Below are positions 8,037-13,196 of a stretch of DNA of 13,196 bases, one piece after another. The translations under genes were made by a program, and so were the position numbers. Origin of the DNA: an uncultured Litorivicinus sp. (GTDB lineage Bacteria; Pseudomonadota; Gammaproteobacteria; Pseudomonadales; Litorivicinaceae); assembly GCA_938091715.1 (NCBI GenBank), contig CALKMT010000043.1, positions 1 through 13,196 of the forward strand. Direction: 5' to 3'. Numbering within the stretch: position 1 is the stretch's first letter; each line of letters starts with the position of its first letter. A model generated the notes under the pieces. The model saw only the letters and a program-made list of their open reading frames with translations. It did no database searches and had not been told where the DNA came from.

Positions 8037-8101
8037 TCTAGAGATACCTAGATTCTATAGGGATTGGCTGGGTCGATAGGATCACGCTATCGAATCAATC
8101 C
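8035..8101. repeat. Two hairpin-forming inverted repeats after gpsA
   Basis: First repeat: AATCTAG (8035-8041) with CTAGATT (8048-8054), covering the end of the gpsA stop codon. Second repeat: TCGATAG (8073-8079) with CTATCGA (8087-8093), extended by an outer arm GGATTG (8061-8066) with CAATCC (8096-8101). Neither is directly followed by a T-run, though a pyrimidine-rich stretch begins near 8110. They may act as a weak terminator or protect the gpsA mRNA 3' end. Confidence 0.4.
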
Positions 8102-8131
8102 AACATTGCTACTTTTGTTTTCTCTCCTAAT

Positions 8132-8149
8132 CCCTACTATCAGTAGTGG
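8132..8149. repeat. Short palindrome upstream of the rubrerythrin gene
   Basis: CTACT (8134-8138) and AGTAG (8142-8146) form a 5-3-5 palindrome, with CC and GG extending it across a one-base bulge. It lies about 50 bases before the rubrerythrin start and contains TACTAT, a possible -10 element without a convincing -35. It may be an operator or a leader hairpin; the evidence is slight. Confidence 0.3.
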
Positions 8150-8194
8150 GCGCAGACCCGATTGTCCAAAAAACCACTGGTTTGGAGAGAAAAA

Positions 8195-8626
8195 ATGGAT
8201 CTTAACGGTACTAAGACAGAAGAAAACCTGAAGGCAGCATTTGCCGGCGAATCGAAAGCCAATCGTCGCTATCTGTACTTCGCAAACATGGCCGACATCG
8301 AGGGCGCTCCTGAAGTGGCCAACGTGTTCCGTAACACAGCCGAAGGTGAAACAGGCCACGCACACGGTCATATGGAATATCTGATCAACGGCGGTTCTGG
8401 CGATCCGGAAACCGGTCTGGCAGCAGGCAACGTTGCAGAAGCGCTGGAATCAGCGATTGCGGGCGAAACACACGAGTACACAGACATGTACCCGGGTATG
8501 GCTAAGGCCGCTCGCGACGAAGGTTTCGATGAAATTGCCGATTGGTTCGAAACACTGGCCAAGGCAGAGCGTAGCCACGCGAACAAGTTCCAGAAGACTC
8601 TGGACGCTTACAAAGCAGAAGCTTAA
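8195..8626 (+). CDS. Rubrerythrin-family diiron protein lacking the rubredoxin domain
   Basis: 143 residues forming only the ferritin-like four-helix bundle; classical rubrerythrin is about 190 residues with a C-terminal rubredoxin domain, absent here (there is no CxxC). All expected iron ligands can be placed: E19, E52 and H55 (ETGH), E91, E94, E125 and H128 (ERSH). Rubrerythrins reduce hydrogen peroxide to water with electrons normally passed from rubredoxin. Here an Fe-S protein follows directly, so an alternative donor is plausible (inference). The ATG at 8195 has GGAG (8184-8187) with a 7-base spacer; the open frame further upstream is outside the homology. Codon use differs from the neighbours: Leu is nearly all CTG and Thr mostly ACA or ACT, as in a highly expressed gene. 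A strong hairpin lies right after the stop codon. Confidence 0.92.
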   Translation: MDLNGTKTEENLKAAFAGESKANRRYLYFANMADIEGAPEVANVFRNTAEGETGHAHGHMEYLINGGSGDPETGLAAGNVAEALESAIAGETHEYTDMYPGMAKAARDEGFDEIADWFETLAKAERSHANKFQKTLDAYKAEA

Positions 8627-8636
8627 TCCCCACAGT

Positions 8637-8665
8637 TGACGTGGCGCTATGCCACGTCAGCTTTT
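8637..8665 (+). terminator. Hairpin and short T-run between rubrerythrin and Fe-S protein genes (partial terminator or attenuator)
   Basis: A perfect 9-bp stem, TGACGTGGC (8637-8645) with GCCACGTCA (8651-8659), closes a 5-base loop and is followed by GCTTTT. The T-run is only four long and starts three bases after the stem, so readthrough into the next gene is likely. A second hairpin, GTCAGC (8656-8661) with GCTGAC (8666-8671), shares four bases with the first stem and ends two bases before the GGAG of the next gene. Confidence 0.7.
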
Positions 8666-8683
8666 GCTGACTGGAGTGTCGTC

Positions 8684-10027
8684 ATGCCCATGCCCCCCAA
8701 AGAAGGCAACTTAGAAGCCCCCACACGTCACCCCCTCAAATGGCGGGACGAAGGGTTCTATGACAAGGATGCGTTGAACCAAGAATTGGAACGCGTGTTT
8801 GATATTTGTCATGGCTGCCGACGTTGCGTCAGCCTGTGTGACAGCTTTCCCACCCTGTTTGATTTGATCGACGAGAGCGACACCCTAGAGGTGGACGGCG
8901 TCGACAAGGCCGATTACAAAAAAGTCGTTGACCAATGCTATCTGTGCGACATGTGCTATGTGGCGAAATGCCCCTACGTTCCGCCGCACCCATTCAACGT
9001 CGATTTCCCGCATTTGATGCTGCAAGCCAAAGCGATTGAGTACAAAGAGACCGGCGGGCAACTGCGTGACAAGATTTTGTCCAGCACCGACGGCCTTGGA
9101 AAAATGGCCGGTATTCCCTTGGTGACCGAGACCATTAACGCGGTCAACAAATGGCAACCCACCCGCGCGGTGGCCGAGAAAGCCCTGGGCATTCATAAGG
9201 ATGCTTGGCTGCCGGACTTTGCCAGCAAAAAATTCCGTTCGGCCGCGGACCCCAACCTGACGTTTGACGTCAAAGCGGGCAAGCGTACCCCGGGCAAAGT
9301 GGCCCTGTTTGCAACTTGCTATGTAAATTACAACGAGCCTGGAATAGGTCACGATTTTGTTGCCGTACTGGAGCATAACGAAGTGCCCTGGACCGTGGCC
9401 GAAAAAGAGGTGTGCTGCGGCATGCCCAAGCTAGAGCAGGGTAACCTTGAAGGAGTTGATCAGCTAAAGCGGATCAACATCCCCCACCTGGCTCGACTGG
9501 CCCGCGAGGGATATGCACTGACCAGCCTGGTGCCCAGTTGCACGCTGATGTTCAAGCAAGAGCTACCGCTGATGTACCCCGACGATGAGGACGTCTTGGC
9601 GGTCAAAGCAGCCTTCTGGGACCCCTTTGATTATCTGGTGCAACGGGCCAAGGACGAGTTGCTAAAAGACGACTTTAGCCACGAAATTGGCACGATTGCC
9701 TATCATGCGCCGTGTCACGGGCGGGTTCAGAACATTGGCAAGAAAACCGAAGAATTCTTGAAAAGCTTGCCCGGTGTCGAAGTCAAAACGACCGAGCGGT
9801 GTAGCGGTCACGCCGGAACCTACGGGATCAAGAAAGAGTTCCACGAGAAGTCGATGAAGATTGGCCGCCCGGTGTTTCGGCAGATGAATCAGGCCGAGCC
9901 GGATGTCATCAGCTCTGACTGTCCGTTGGGTGGGCAACACATTGCCCAAGGTATCGAGCAGAATCACAACAACCAGCCAGAGCTGGCGCATCCGATTAGT
10001 TTGGTGCGTCGTGCTTACGGCATCTAA
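8684..10027 (+). CDS. Heterodisulfide reductase-related Fe-S protein (two 4Fe-4S motifs plus two CCG-type domains, GlpC-like)
   Basis: 447 residues. N-terminal cluster motifs: C42-C45-C48-C52 (CxxCxxCxxxC) and C85-C88-C91 with C96 (CxxCxxCxxxxCP). Then come two cysteine-rich CCG-type domains as in HdrB/GlpC proteins: C212, C244-C245 (CCGMP) and C286; then C344, C373 and C413, where the second core reads CSG instead of CCG. Such proteins carry electrons between flavoproteins, quinones or small redox partners; no flavin-binding or membrane segment is visible, so it is probably soluble. It lies between rubrerythrin and DUF3501 genes, an association I recall from other proteobacteria, which suggests a common redox task, perhaps feeding electrons to the diiron centre (inference). 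The ATG at 8684 has GGAG at 8673-8676 with a 7-base spacer; the frame back to 8636 overlaps the hairpin and has no homology. It is not GlpC itself: no glpA or glpB is nearby. Confidence 0.88.
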   Translation: MPMPPKEGNLEAPTRHPLKWRDEGFYDKDALNQELERVFDICHGCRRCVSLCDSFPTLFDLIDESDTLEVDGVDKADYKKVVDQCYLCDMCYVAKCPYVPPHPFNVDFPHLMLQAKAIEYKETGGQLRDKILSSTDGLGKMAGIPLVTETINAVNKWQPTRAVAEKALGIHKDAWLPDFASKKFRSAADPNLTFDVKAGKRTPGKVALFATCYVNYNEPGIGHDFVAVLEHNEVPWTVAEKEVCCGMPKLEQGNLEGVDQLKRINIPHLARLAREGYALTSLVPSCTLMFKQELPLMYPDDEDVLAVKAAFWDPFDYLVQRAKDELLKDDFSHEIGTIAYHAPCHGRVQNIGKKTEEFLKSLPGVEVKTTERCSGHAGTYGIKKEFHEKSMKIGRPVFRQMNQAEPDVISSDCPLGGQHIAQGIEQNHNNQPELAHPISLVRRAYGI

Positions 10028-10041
10028 TTTAAGGAGCGAGC

Positions 10042-10626
10042 ATGTCACGCATAACCAGAGAGTCATTGCTGTCGCTGGAGGAATATCACCGCCAGCGCGA
10101 CAGTCTTCGCGAACAAGCGATCAAGCAGAAAGCATTGCGTCGGGTGTATTTGGGCGAGCACGTTACCCTGGCCTTTGAAGACGAGGTGACGCTGCGTTAC
10201 CAGATCCAGGAAATGCTGCGGATCGAAAAGACCTTTGACGACGAGGGCATCACAGACGAGCTGGAGGCCTACAATCCACTGTTGCCCGATGGGGACAACT
10301 GGAAAGCCACCATGATGATCGAGTACACCGACCCTGATGAGCGCGCGCAGCGCCTGGTCGAGCTAAAGGGCATCGAAGATCGGCTGTACGTTCAAGTATC
10401 AGGTTGCGATCGGGTCTATGCCATTGCGGACGAAGACCTGGAGCGCGCAAACGAGACAAAAACGTCGGCGGTTCACTTCGTTCGTTTTCAGTTGGTCGCG
10501 AATATGATCGATGCGGTCAAGAGTGGTCATAGTATCGCCATGGGTGTTGATCACCCGGCTTACAACGTTCGGATCGATGAAATTGCGCCGGAAACACAGG
10601 GTGCTTTGGCCGAAGATCTGAACTAA
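10042..10626 (+). CDS. DUF3501 family protein
   Basis: 194 residues matching the uncharacterised DUF3501 family, recognised by its central block VTLAFEDEVTLRYQIQEMLR followed by IEK, and by the conserved NPLLPDG. There is no signal peptide, membrane segment or cysteine cluster; the only cysteine is in VSGCDRVY. It starts 14 bases after the Fe-S gene with AAGGAG at 10031-10036 and is surely in the same operon. Members are often found next to rubrerythrin and CCG-domain Fe-S genes (recalled, not checked), so an accessory or regulatory part in that redox module is likely. The biochemical function is unknown. No convincing terminator follows; a short GCAC/GTGC hairpin near 10647 has no T-tract. 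Confidence 0.88.
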   Translation: MSRITRESLLSLEEYHRQRDSLREQAIKQKALRRVYLGEHVTLAFEDEVTLRYQIQEMLRIEKTFDDEGITDELEAYNPLLPDGDNWKATMMIEYTDPDERAQRLVELKGIEDRLYVQVSGCDRVYAIADEDLERANETKTSAVHFVRFQLVANMIDAVKSGHSIAMGVDHPAYNVRIDEIAPETQGALAEDLN

Positions 10627-10708
10627 TTCTCAAATGGAAAAATACTTAGCACTTTCGGCCGGTGCAAAGTTCGCATGATGGGTTACTCTTATACCAAATT
10701 TCGACGGA

Positions 10709-10755
10709 CATCTTGATGTGTAGGAACGAATTACTTAAACTCTCGCACCAAGATG
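10709..10755. promoter_or_regulatory. Putative promoter flanked by an imperfect 10-bp inverted repeat, upstream of the winged-helix gene
   Basis: A sigma70-like pair, TTGATG (10713-10718) and TAAACT (10736-10741) with a 17-bp spacer, matches four of six bases in each box. It is bracketed by CATCTTGATG (10709-10718) and CACCAAGATG (10746-10755), which are reverse complements with one mismatch; the left arm covers the -35 box and the right arm the expected start site. This layout would suit autoregulation by the regulator encoded downstream. The remainder of the 156-bp spacer shows nothing else clear. Confidence 0.4.
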
Positions 10756-10782
10756 ACCCGTCACTAATTTGGGGTCACGGGG

Positions 10783-11112
10783 ATGCCTAATAAAATGACA
10801 CAAAAAACCGAACTCACCTTGCTCTATTCGCTGCGGGCAACGCTGCATGAAATGGAAGTTGCACTGGGCATGTCTGACATGACCGAGCTAGAGCGAACCA
10901 TTCTGGAATACATTGCGTTTTGCCAGAAAAACGGACAAAAGGTGGTGTCAAGCGAGCTTGAAGAGCAACCCTTGTTCAAGGACATCAGCCGCGCTTCAAT
11001 CTTTCGCGCGCTGAAATCGCTAAAGACCAGTAACCGTGTTTATCAAGAAACTGACTCGATCGATCGCCGGGTAAAGTATCTGTTCCCATCACGGGATTTC
11101 TCACAGAGCTAG
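10783..11112 (+). CDS. Small winged helix-turn-helix (MarR-like) DNA-binding protein
   Basis: 109 residues. An N-terminal helical part (about 7-30) precedes a helix-turn-helix: VSSELEEQPLFKDISRASIF as first and recognition helices (about 54-75), RALKSLKTSNRVY, then a wing with DSIDRRVKYLFPS (about 91-103). The D-RR-K wing and overall layout resemble MarR-type winged helices. No ligand domain beyond the short helical ends is present, so it may dimerise through its terminal helices. The ATG at 10783 has GGGG at 10771-10774; an ATG four codons later is possible. It is a monocistronic unit with a promoter candidate and a good terminator, separated from the redox operon by 156 bp. Whether it regulates that operon, itself or distant genes cannot be told. 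I do not recognise the specific family. Confidence 0.78.
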   Translation: MPNKMTQKTELTLLYSLRATLHEMEVALGMSDMTELERTILEYIAFCQKNGQKVVSSELEEQPLFKDISRASIFRALKSLKTSNRVYQETDSIDRRVKYLFPSRDFSQS

Positions 11113-11133
11113 TCCTGGGAGCCCTGGAAGAAA

Positions 11134-11158
11134 GGCCGGCTATTGCCGGTCTTTTTTT
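11134..11158 (+). terminator. Intrinsic terminator after the winged-helix gene
   Basis: GGCCGGC (11134-11140) pairs with GCCGGTC (11145-11151), a 7-bp stem with one G-U pair and a TATT loop, followed by seven T. It begins about 20 bases after the stop codon. Confidence 0.92.
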
Positions 11159-11379
11159 GTGCCTGACGTTCGTCAAGTCATCCGCCTCGCCCGATGCGAC
11201 GGTGGATCAGGGACAACATCGGTTTGTGTATGGTTCGATGTTACGAGGCCGAAGGACGCGAAACTACCCTGGATTGGCCACCCGGAACTAAGGTTGATTT
11301 GCTTTAATAAACAATGGGTTATGGCGATAAGCTACAGCCATTTGGAATTGTATCAAGTCGGTTGGAGTAGGGTGAAAAC
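11159..11379. other. Non-coding stretch between terminator and tRNA-Cys, with one inverted repeat
   Basis: No supportable gene is seen in these 221 bases; the one longer open frame runs through the tRNA gene and has no recognisable protein character. A perfect 7-bp inverted repeat, AACATCG (11215-11221) with CGATGTT (11236-11242), encloses 14 bases. It has no T-tract and no clear role. Confidence 0.35.
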
Positions 11380-11453
11380 TGGAGGCGCCATCCGGAATCG
11401 AACCGGAGTACACGGAGTTGCAGTCCGTTGCATCACCACTCTGCCATAGCGCC
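11380..11453 (-). tRNA. tRNA-Cys (anticodon GCA)
   Basis: A 74-base cloverleaf on the minus strand. The acceptor stem GGCGCTA pairs with TGGCGCC (one U-G pair), the anticodon stem ACGGA/TCCGT holds the loop CTGCAAC with anticodon GCA, and the T arm is CTCCGG-TTCGATT-CCGGA-like. The discriminator base is U73, the identity base of tRNA-Cys, and the 3' CCA is encoded. The sequence is similar along its length to E. coli tRNA-Cys. A promoter lies just upstream. Cysteine tRNA is usually single-copy, so the gene is probably essential. Confidence 0.97.
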
Positions 11454-11470
11454 CTAGGTGATGGCCGCGA

Positions 11471-11498
11471 AGTATAAGGACTCGCGACCAAATGTCTA
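11471..11498 (-). promoter_or_regulatory. Putative sigma70 promoter of tRNA-Cys
   Basis: On the minus strand TAGACA (11498-11493) and TATACT (11476-11471) are 16 bp apart; each matches the consensus at five of six positions. A GC-rich stretch follows the -10 box, like the discriminator of stringently controlled tRNA promoters. It lies in the short gap downstream of tpx. Confidence 0.65.
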
Positions 11499-11520
11499 GC
11501 GGTTTTCAGCCCGTTAGTGC

Positions 11521-12018
11521 TCAACCCAAGCTGGCTTTAGCAGCCTCGTAATCAGGCTCTTGAGCAATCTCTGGCACCAACTCGCTGTGCACTACATGAC
11601 CTTCGGAATTGATCACCACAACCGCCCGAGCGGTCAAACCCTGCAACGGGCCATCGGTCATCTGAACGCCATAGTCCAGGGCGAATCCACTACGAAACGT
11701 ACTGCCGGTTGACACATTCTCTAGGCCTTCGGCACCACAAAACCGCGATTGGGCAAAGGGCAGGTCCGCACTCACACAGACCACTGCGGTGTTATCCATC
11801 GATGCGGCTTGCTCGTTAAAAACGCGCGTCGATTGTGCGCAGGTCGGTGTGTCGATGCTGGGATAAATATTCAGGATCACATTCTGGCCAGCAAAGCTTG
11901 CCAGAGTCAGTTCAGACAAGTCTGAGGCCACCAAAGAAAAGTCCGGTGCCGGCGTGCCGGGGGCTGGCAGATCGCCAGATGTCTGTATTTCAGTACCGCG
12001 TAGCGTAATTGTGGCCAT
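11521..12018 (-). CDS. tpx: Thiol peroxidase, Tpx-type atypical 2-Cys peroxiredoxin
   Basis: 165 residues, the usual Tpx length. The peroxidatic cysteine is C60 in PSIDTPTC, the resolving cysteine is C94 in SRFCGAEG, and the catalytic arginine lies in LTARAVVVI (R131); these and GLENVSTGSTFR are diagnostic of Tpx. The enzyme reduces hydrogen peroxide and preferably lipid or alkyl hydroperoxides, being recharged by thioredoxin. No signal peptide is seen, so it is probably cytoplasmic or, as debated for E. coli, loosely periplasmic. The ATG (12018-12016) has GGAG seven bases before it. It diverges from the pilin gene across a 103-bp spacer. Downstream the tRNA-Cys promoter follows within 25 bases; an imperfect hairpin (11496-11517) may end part of the transcripts, but readthrough into the tRNA gene is possible. 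Confidence 0.96.
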   Translation of the reverse strand: MATITLRGTEIQTSGDLPAPGTPAPDFSLVASDLSELTLASFAGQNVILNIYPSIDTPTCAQSTRVFNEQAASMDNTAVVCVSADLPFAQSRFCGAEGLENVSTGSTFRSGFALDYGVQMTDGPLQGLTARAVVVINSEGHVVHSELVPEIAQEPDYEAAKASLG

Positions 12019-12105
12019 GGTTGGCTCCTTGTTCTTTAGTGCAGGGCTATCGCCCGATGGGGATTCGGTCCCTAACGCAAAGTCCTAGTGTCGTCCGTGC
12101 ATTTC

Positions 12106-12113
12106 AAAGGAGG
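12106..12113 (+). promoter_or_regulatory. Strong ribosome binding site of the pilin gene
   Basis: AAAGGAGG with an 8-base spacer to the ATG at 12122 is close to a perfect anti-16S match and stronger than the sites of most genes here. It fits high expression of a major pilin subunit. Confidence 0.8.
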
Positions 12114-12121
12114 ACCGAAAA

Positions 12122-12376
12122 ATGCGCAAACATCAACGAGGACAGAGCCTTAGCGAATACCTGCTTATTCTGGGGTTAATCGCGGTGACTTCAATTGCTG
12201 TGGTGGGAACATTGGGCAGTACGATTCGTAGCCAAGTGGCTGCGATGACCCAGGAACTGGCGGGCATCGATTCCAGCGGTGCATCGGCGCTGTCAACAGC
12301 TAACGCGGCACAGGCAGTAATCGATGCCACTGCGGATCTGGGCCTGGACCAGTTGCGCCAGGGCCAAGGGCAGTAA
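12122..12376 (+). CDS. Flp-type (type IVb) prepilin
   Basis: 84 residues. A short basic leader (MRKHQRG) ends in Gly7, followed by QSLSEY with Glu at +5 and Tyr at +6, the cleavage and assembly signature of Flp/type IVb pilins. A hydrophobic helix follows (about 14-35, LLILGLIAVTSIAVVGTLG). The rest is a small Ala/Ser/Gln-rich tail without cysteines. A TadV-like prepilin peptidase would remove the leader and the mature pilin would be assembled by the Tad machinery (family knowledge); none of those genes is in the window. The next gene begins 3 bases after the stop, so the two are co-transcribed. It could instead be a pilin-like membrane protein of unknown use, as such single-helix proteins diverge fast. 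Confidence 0.8.
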   Translation: MRKHQRGQSLSEYLLILGLIAVTSIAVVGTLGSTIRSQVAAMTQELAGIDSSGASALSTANAAQAVIDATADLGLDQLRQGQGQ

Positions 12377-12379
12377 TCG

Positions 12380-13196
12380 ATGCGTGTTCGCGCTCAGCGG
12401 GGTGTGGCCTTGGTGCTCATGTTGTTGGCCATGCCGGTGTTAGTGATGGCACTGCAAGGGCAGTTCGGACTGGCACAGGCAACGGTCACGGCACTGGATC
12501 ATCAGCGCGCCGTGGATCGAGCGGCATTTTCTATGGCGGCGGTGACCGCGGACACGCTTAACCAGATTGCAATCAATAACCAAGCCATTGTGGCCTCGCA
12601 CCTGTTGCAGGGCCACTTGGTGACGCAACTGTCCTGGACTCGGTATGCCGTGCAGTTGGCGCACCGGGGCAGTTGGGTTATGGGCTGGGGTGCGCCCTCG
12701 GTCGCGGTTCATGCCCATCAAGCGGCGACTCGTGCGCTTCAAGTGCAAGAACAGCTCATGCCTGTGTGGACTCAGCGGTTGAATTTAACGGTGCAGGCAT
12801 ACCAGGCGGCCAATCGGCTGGCCCAGATGCGACTGGCCGAGCAATTGTTGACTGCAAATCAACGGGCGGGCACCGGTTTAACCGTGGCGCGCTTTAACCC
12901 ACAGGTGCCGTTCGCCTTCGGCGCGGCTGAACTGGAGGGGAATCTGTTGGATCACGCGTTGAGTAGCAGGGACTGGCTGAATCAGCGTAGCTGGTCGCAA
13001 TCATTTTTTGGCTTATTCAGGCTTAACAAATCAGGCCGCAGTCAATCGGAGGCTGGACAATGGAAGGCAGAAGAACAGTTGACGTTCAAGGTCAGACGGT
13101 TATTTGGATCCAAGACCGTGACCGTTGCGCAAGGCGCTGCAAATTCTCGCGACAGCGGCTATTGGGGATCAGGTCAGGTCACTACGCTAAAGCCGT
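12380..13196 (+). CDS. TadE/TadG-like membrane-anchored pilus assembly protein, 3'-truncated by window edge
   Basis: The frame stays open from ATG 12380 to the window end, giving 272 residues without a stop. The N-terminus (MRVRAQRGVALVLMLLAMPV) is a basic leader then a single hydrophobic helix (about 8-30), followed by a segment AVDRAAFSMAAVTADTLNQ typical of the TadE/TadG-like pilus assembly family, where Ala-rich helices follow an Asp/Arg pair. The rest is soluble, Gln- and Ala-rich, probably periplasmic, with several Trp residues (about 77-98) and no recognised motif. An AAGGG ribosome binding site (12366-12370) lies within the pilin gene end. The 3-bp gap to the pilin gene indicates one operon and supports a pilus role. 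Family placement rests on the N-terminus and context, and a von Willebrand domain as in many TadG proteins is not seen in the part present. Confidence 0.6.
   Translation, partial: MRVRAQRGVALVLMLLAMPVLVMALQGQFGLAQATVTALDHQRAVDRAAFSMAAVTADTLNQIAINNQAIVASHLLQGHLVTQLSWTRYAVQLAHRGSWVMGWGAPSVAVHAHQAATRALQVQEQLMPVWTQRLNLTVQAYQAANRLAQMRLAEQLLTANQRAGTGLTVARFNPQVPFAFGAAELEGNLLDHALSSRDWLNQRSWSQSFFGLFRLNKSGRSQSEAGQWKAEEQLTFKVRRLFGSKTVTVAQGAANSRDSGYWGSGQVTTLKP

Noticed and set aside
8885..9376. Minus-strand reading frame of 163 codons inside the Fe-S protein gene
   Set aside because: It is antisense to a clearly conserved gene with cysteine motifs and shows no recognisable protein features or ribosome binding site.
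8684..10027. Fe-S protein as GlpC of the anaerobic glycerol-3-phosphate dehydrogenase
   Set aside because: gpsA lies nearby, but it is the biosynthetic enzyme; glpA and glpB are absent and the context is rubrerythrin/DUF3501. The resemblance is at domain level only.
11222..11246. TGGTTCGATG near the inverted repeat as a T-arm of a degraded tRNA
   Set aside because: The flanking bases do not pair as a T stem and no acceptor or anticodon arm can be placed.
11159..11449. Plus-strand reading frame of 96 codons crossing tRNA-Cys
   Set aside because: Its C-terminal third is the antisense of the tRNA, it begins in a terminator T-run and it has no ribosome binding site.

Overview
This looks like chromosomal DNA of a gammaproteobacterium of moderately high GC content. 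The call rests on the families present: a DinG helicase with an Fe-S cluster, an RhlB-type DEAD-box helicase, GpsA, Tpx, DUF3391/HD-GYP proteins, and a rubrerythrin / Fe-S / DUF3501 cluster. The genus cannot be told from the sequence. Gene density is high and spacers are short. No insertion sequence, phage gene or CRISPR array was seen.

Left part (1-4529): the 3' portion of one HD-GYP gene is followed by a complete DUF3391/HD-GYP paralogue, so this is a tandem pair of putative cyclic-di-GMP phosphodiesterases. The second copy has lost the Tyr of GYP. A DinG-like helicase gene faces them on the minus strand, and its 3' end overlaps the second HD-GYP gene by 48 bp. A divergent promoter region with an inverted repeat separates dinG from the next gene.

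Middle part (4530-8194): an acetyl-CoA acetyltransferase gene has a likely sigma70-type promoter upstream and a strong intrinsic terminator downstream. An rhlB-like gene and gpsA follow, translationally coupled by an ATGA overlap. A 158-bp spacer with several short hairpins follows gpsA.

Redox cluster (8195-10626): a short rubrerythrin without the rubredoxin domain, an Fe-S protein with two [4Fe-4S] ferredoxin motifs and two CCG-type domains, and a DUF3501 protein lie in one direction. Two mutually exclusive hairpins lie between the first two genes and may set the ratio of their products. The rubrerythrin has the codon use of a highly expressed gene. This three-gene set is the most interesting functional unit in the window: it looks like a peroxide or redox module in which the Fe-S protein could replace rubredoxin as electron carrier. 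That role is an inference.

Right part (10627-13196): a small winged-helix regulator gene has an inverted repeat flanking its putative promoter and a clear terminator after it. On the minus strand follow a tRNA-Cys(GCA) gene with its own promoter and a thiol peroxidase (tpx). The window ends with a Flp-type (type IVb) pilin gene and, 3 bp later, the start of a TadE/TadG-like membrane-anchored protein gene that runs off the edge. This suggests a Tad-type pilus locus to the right.
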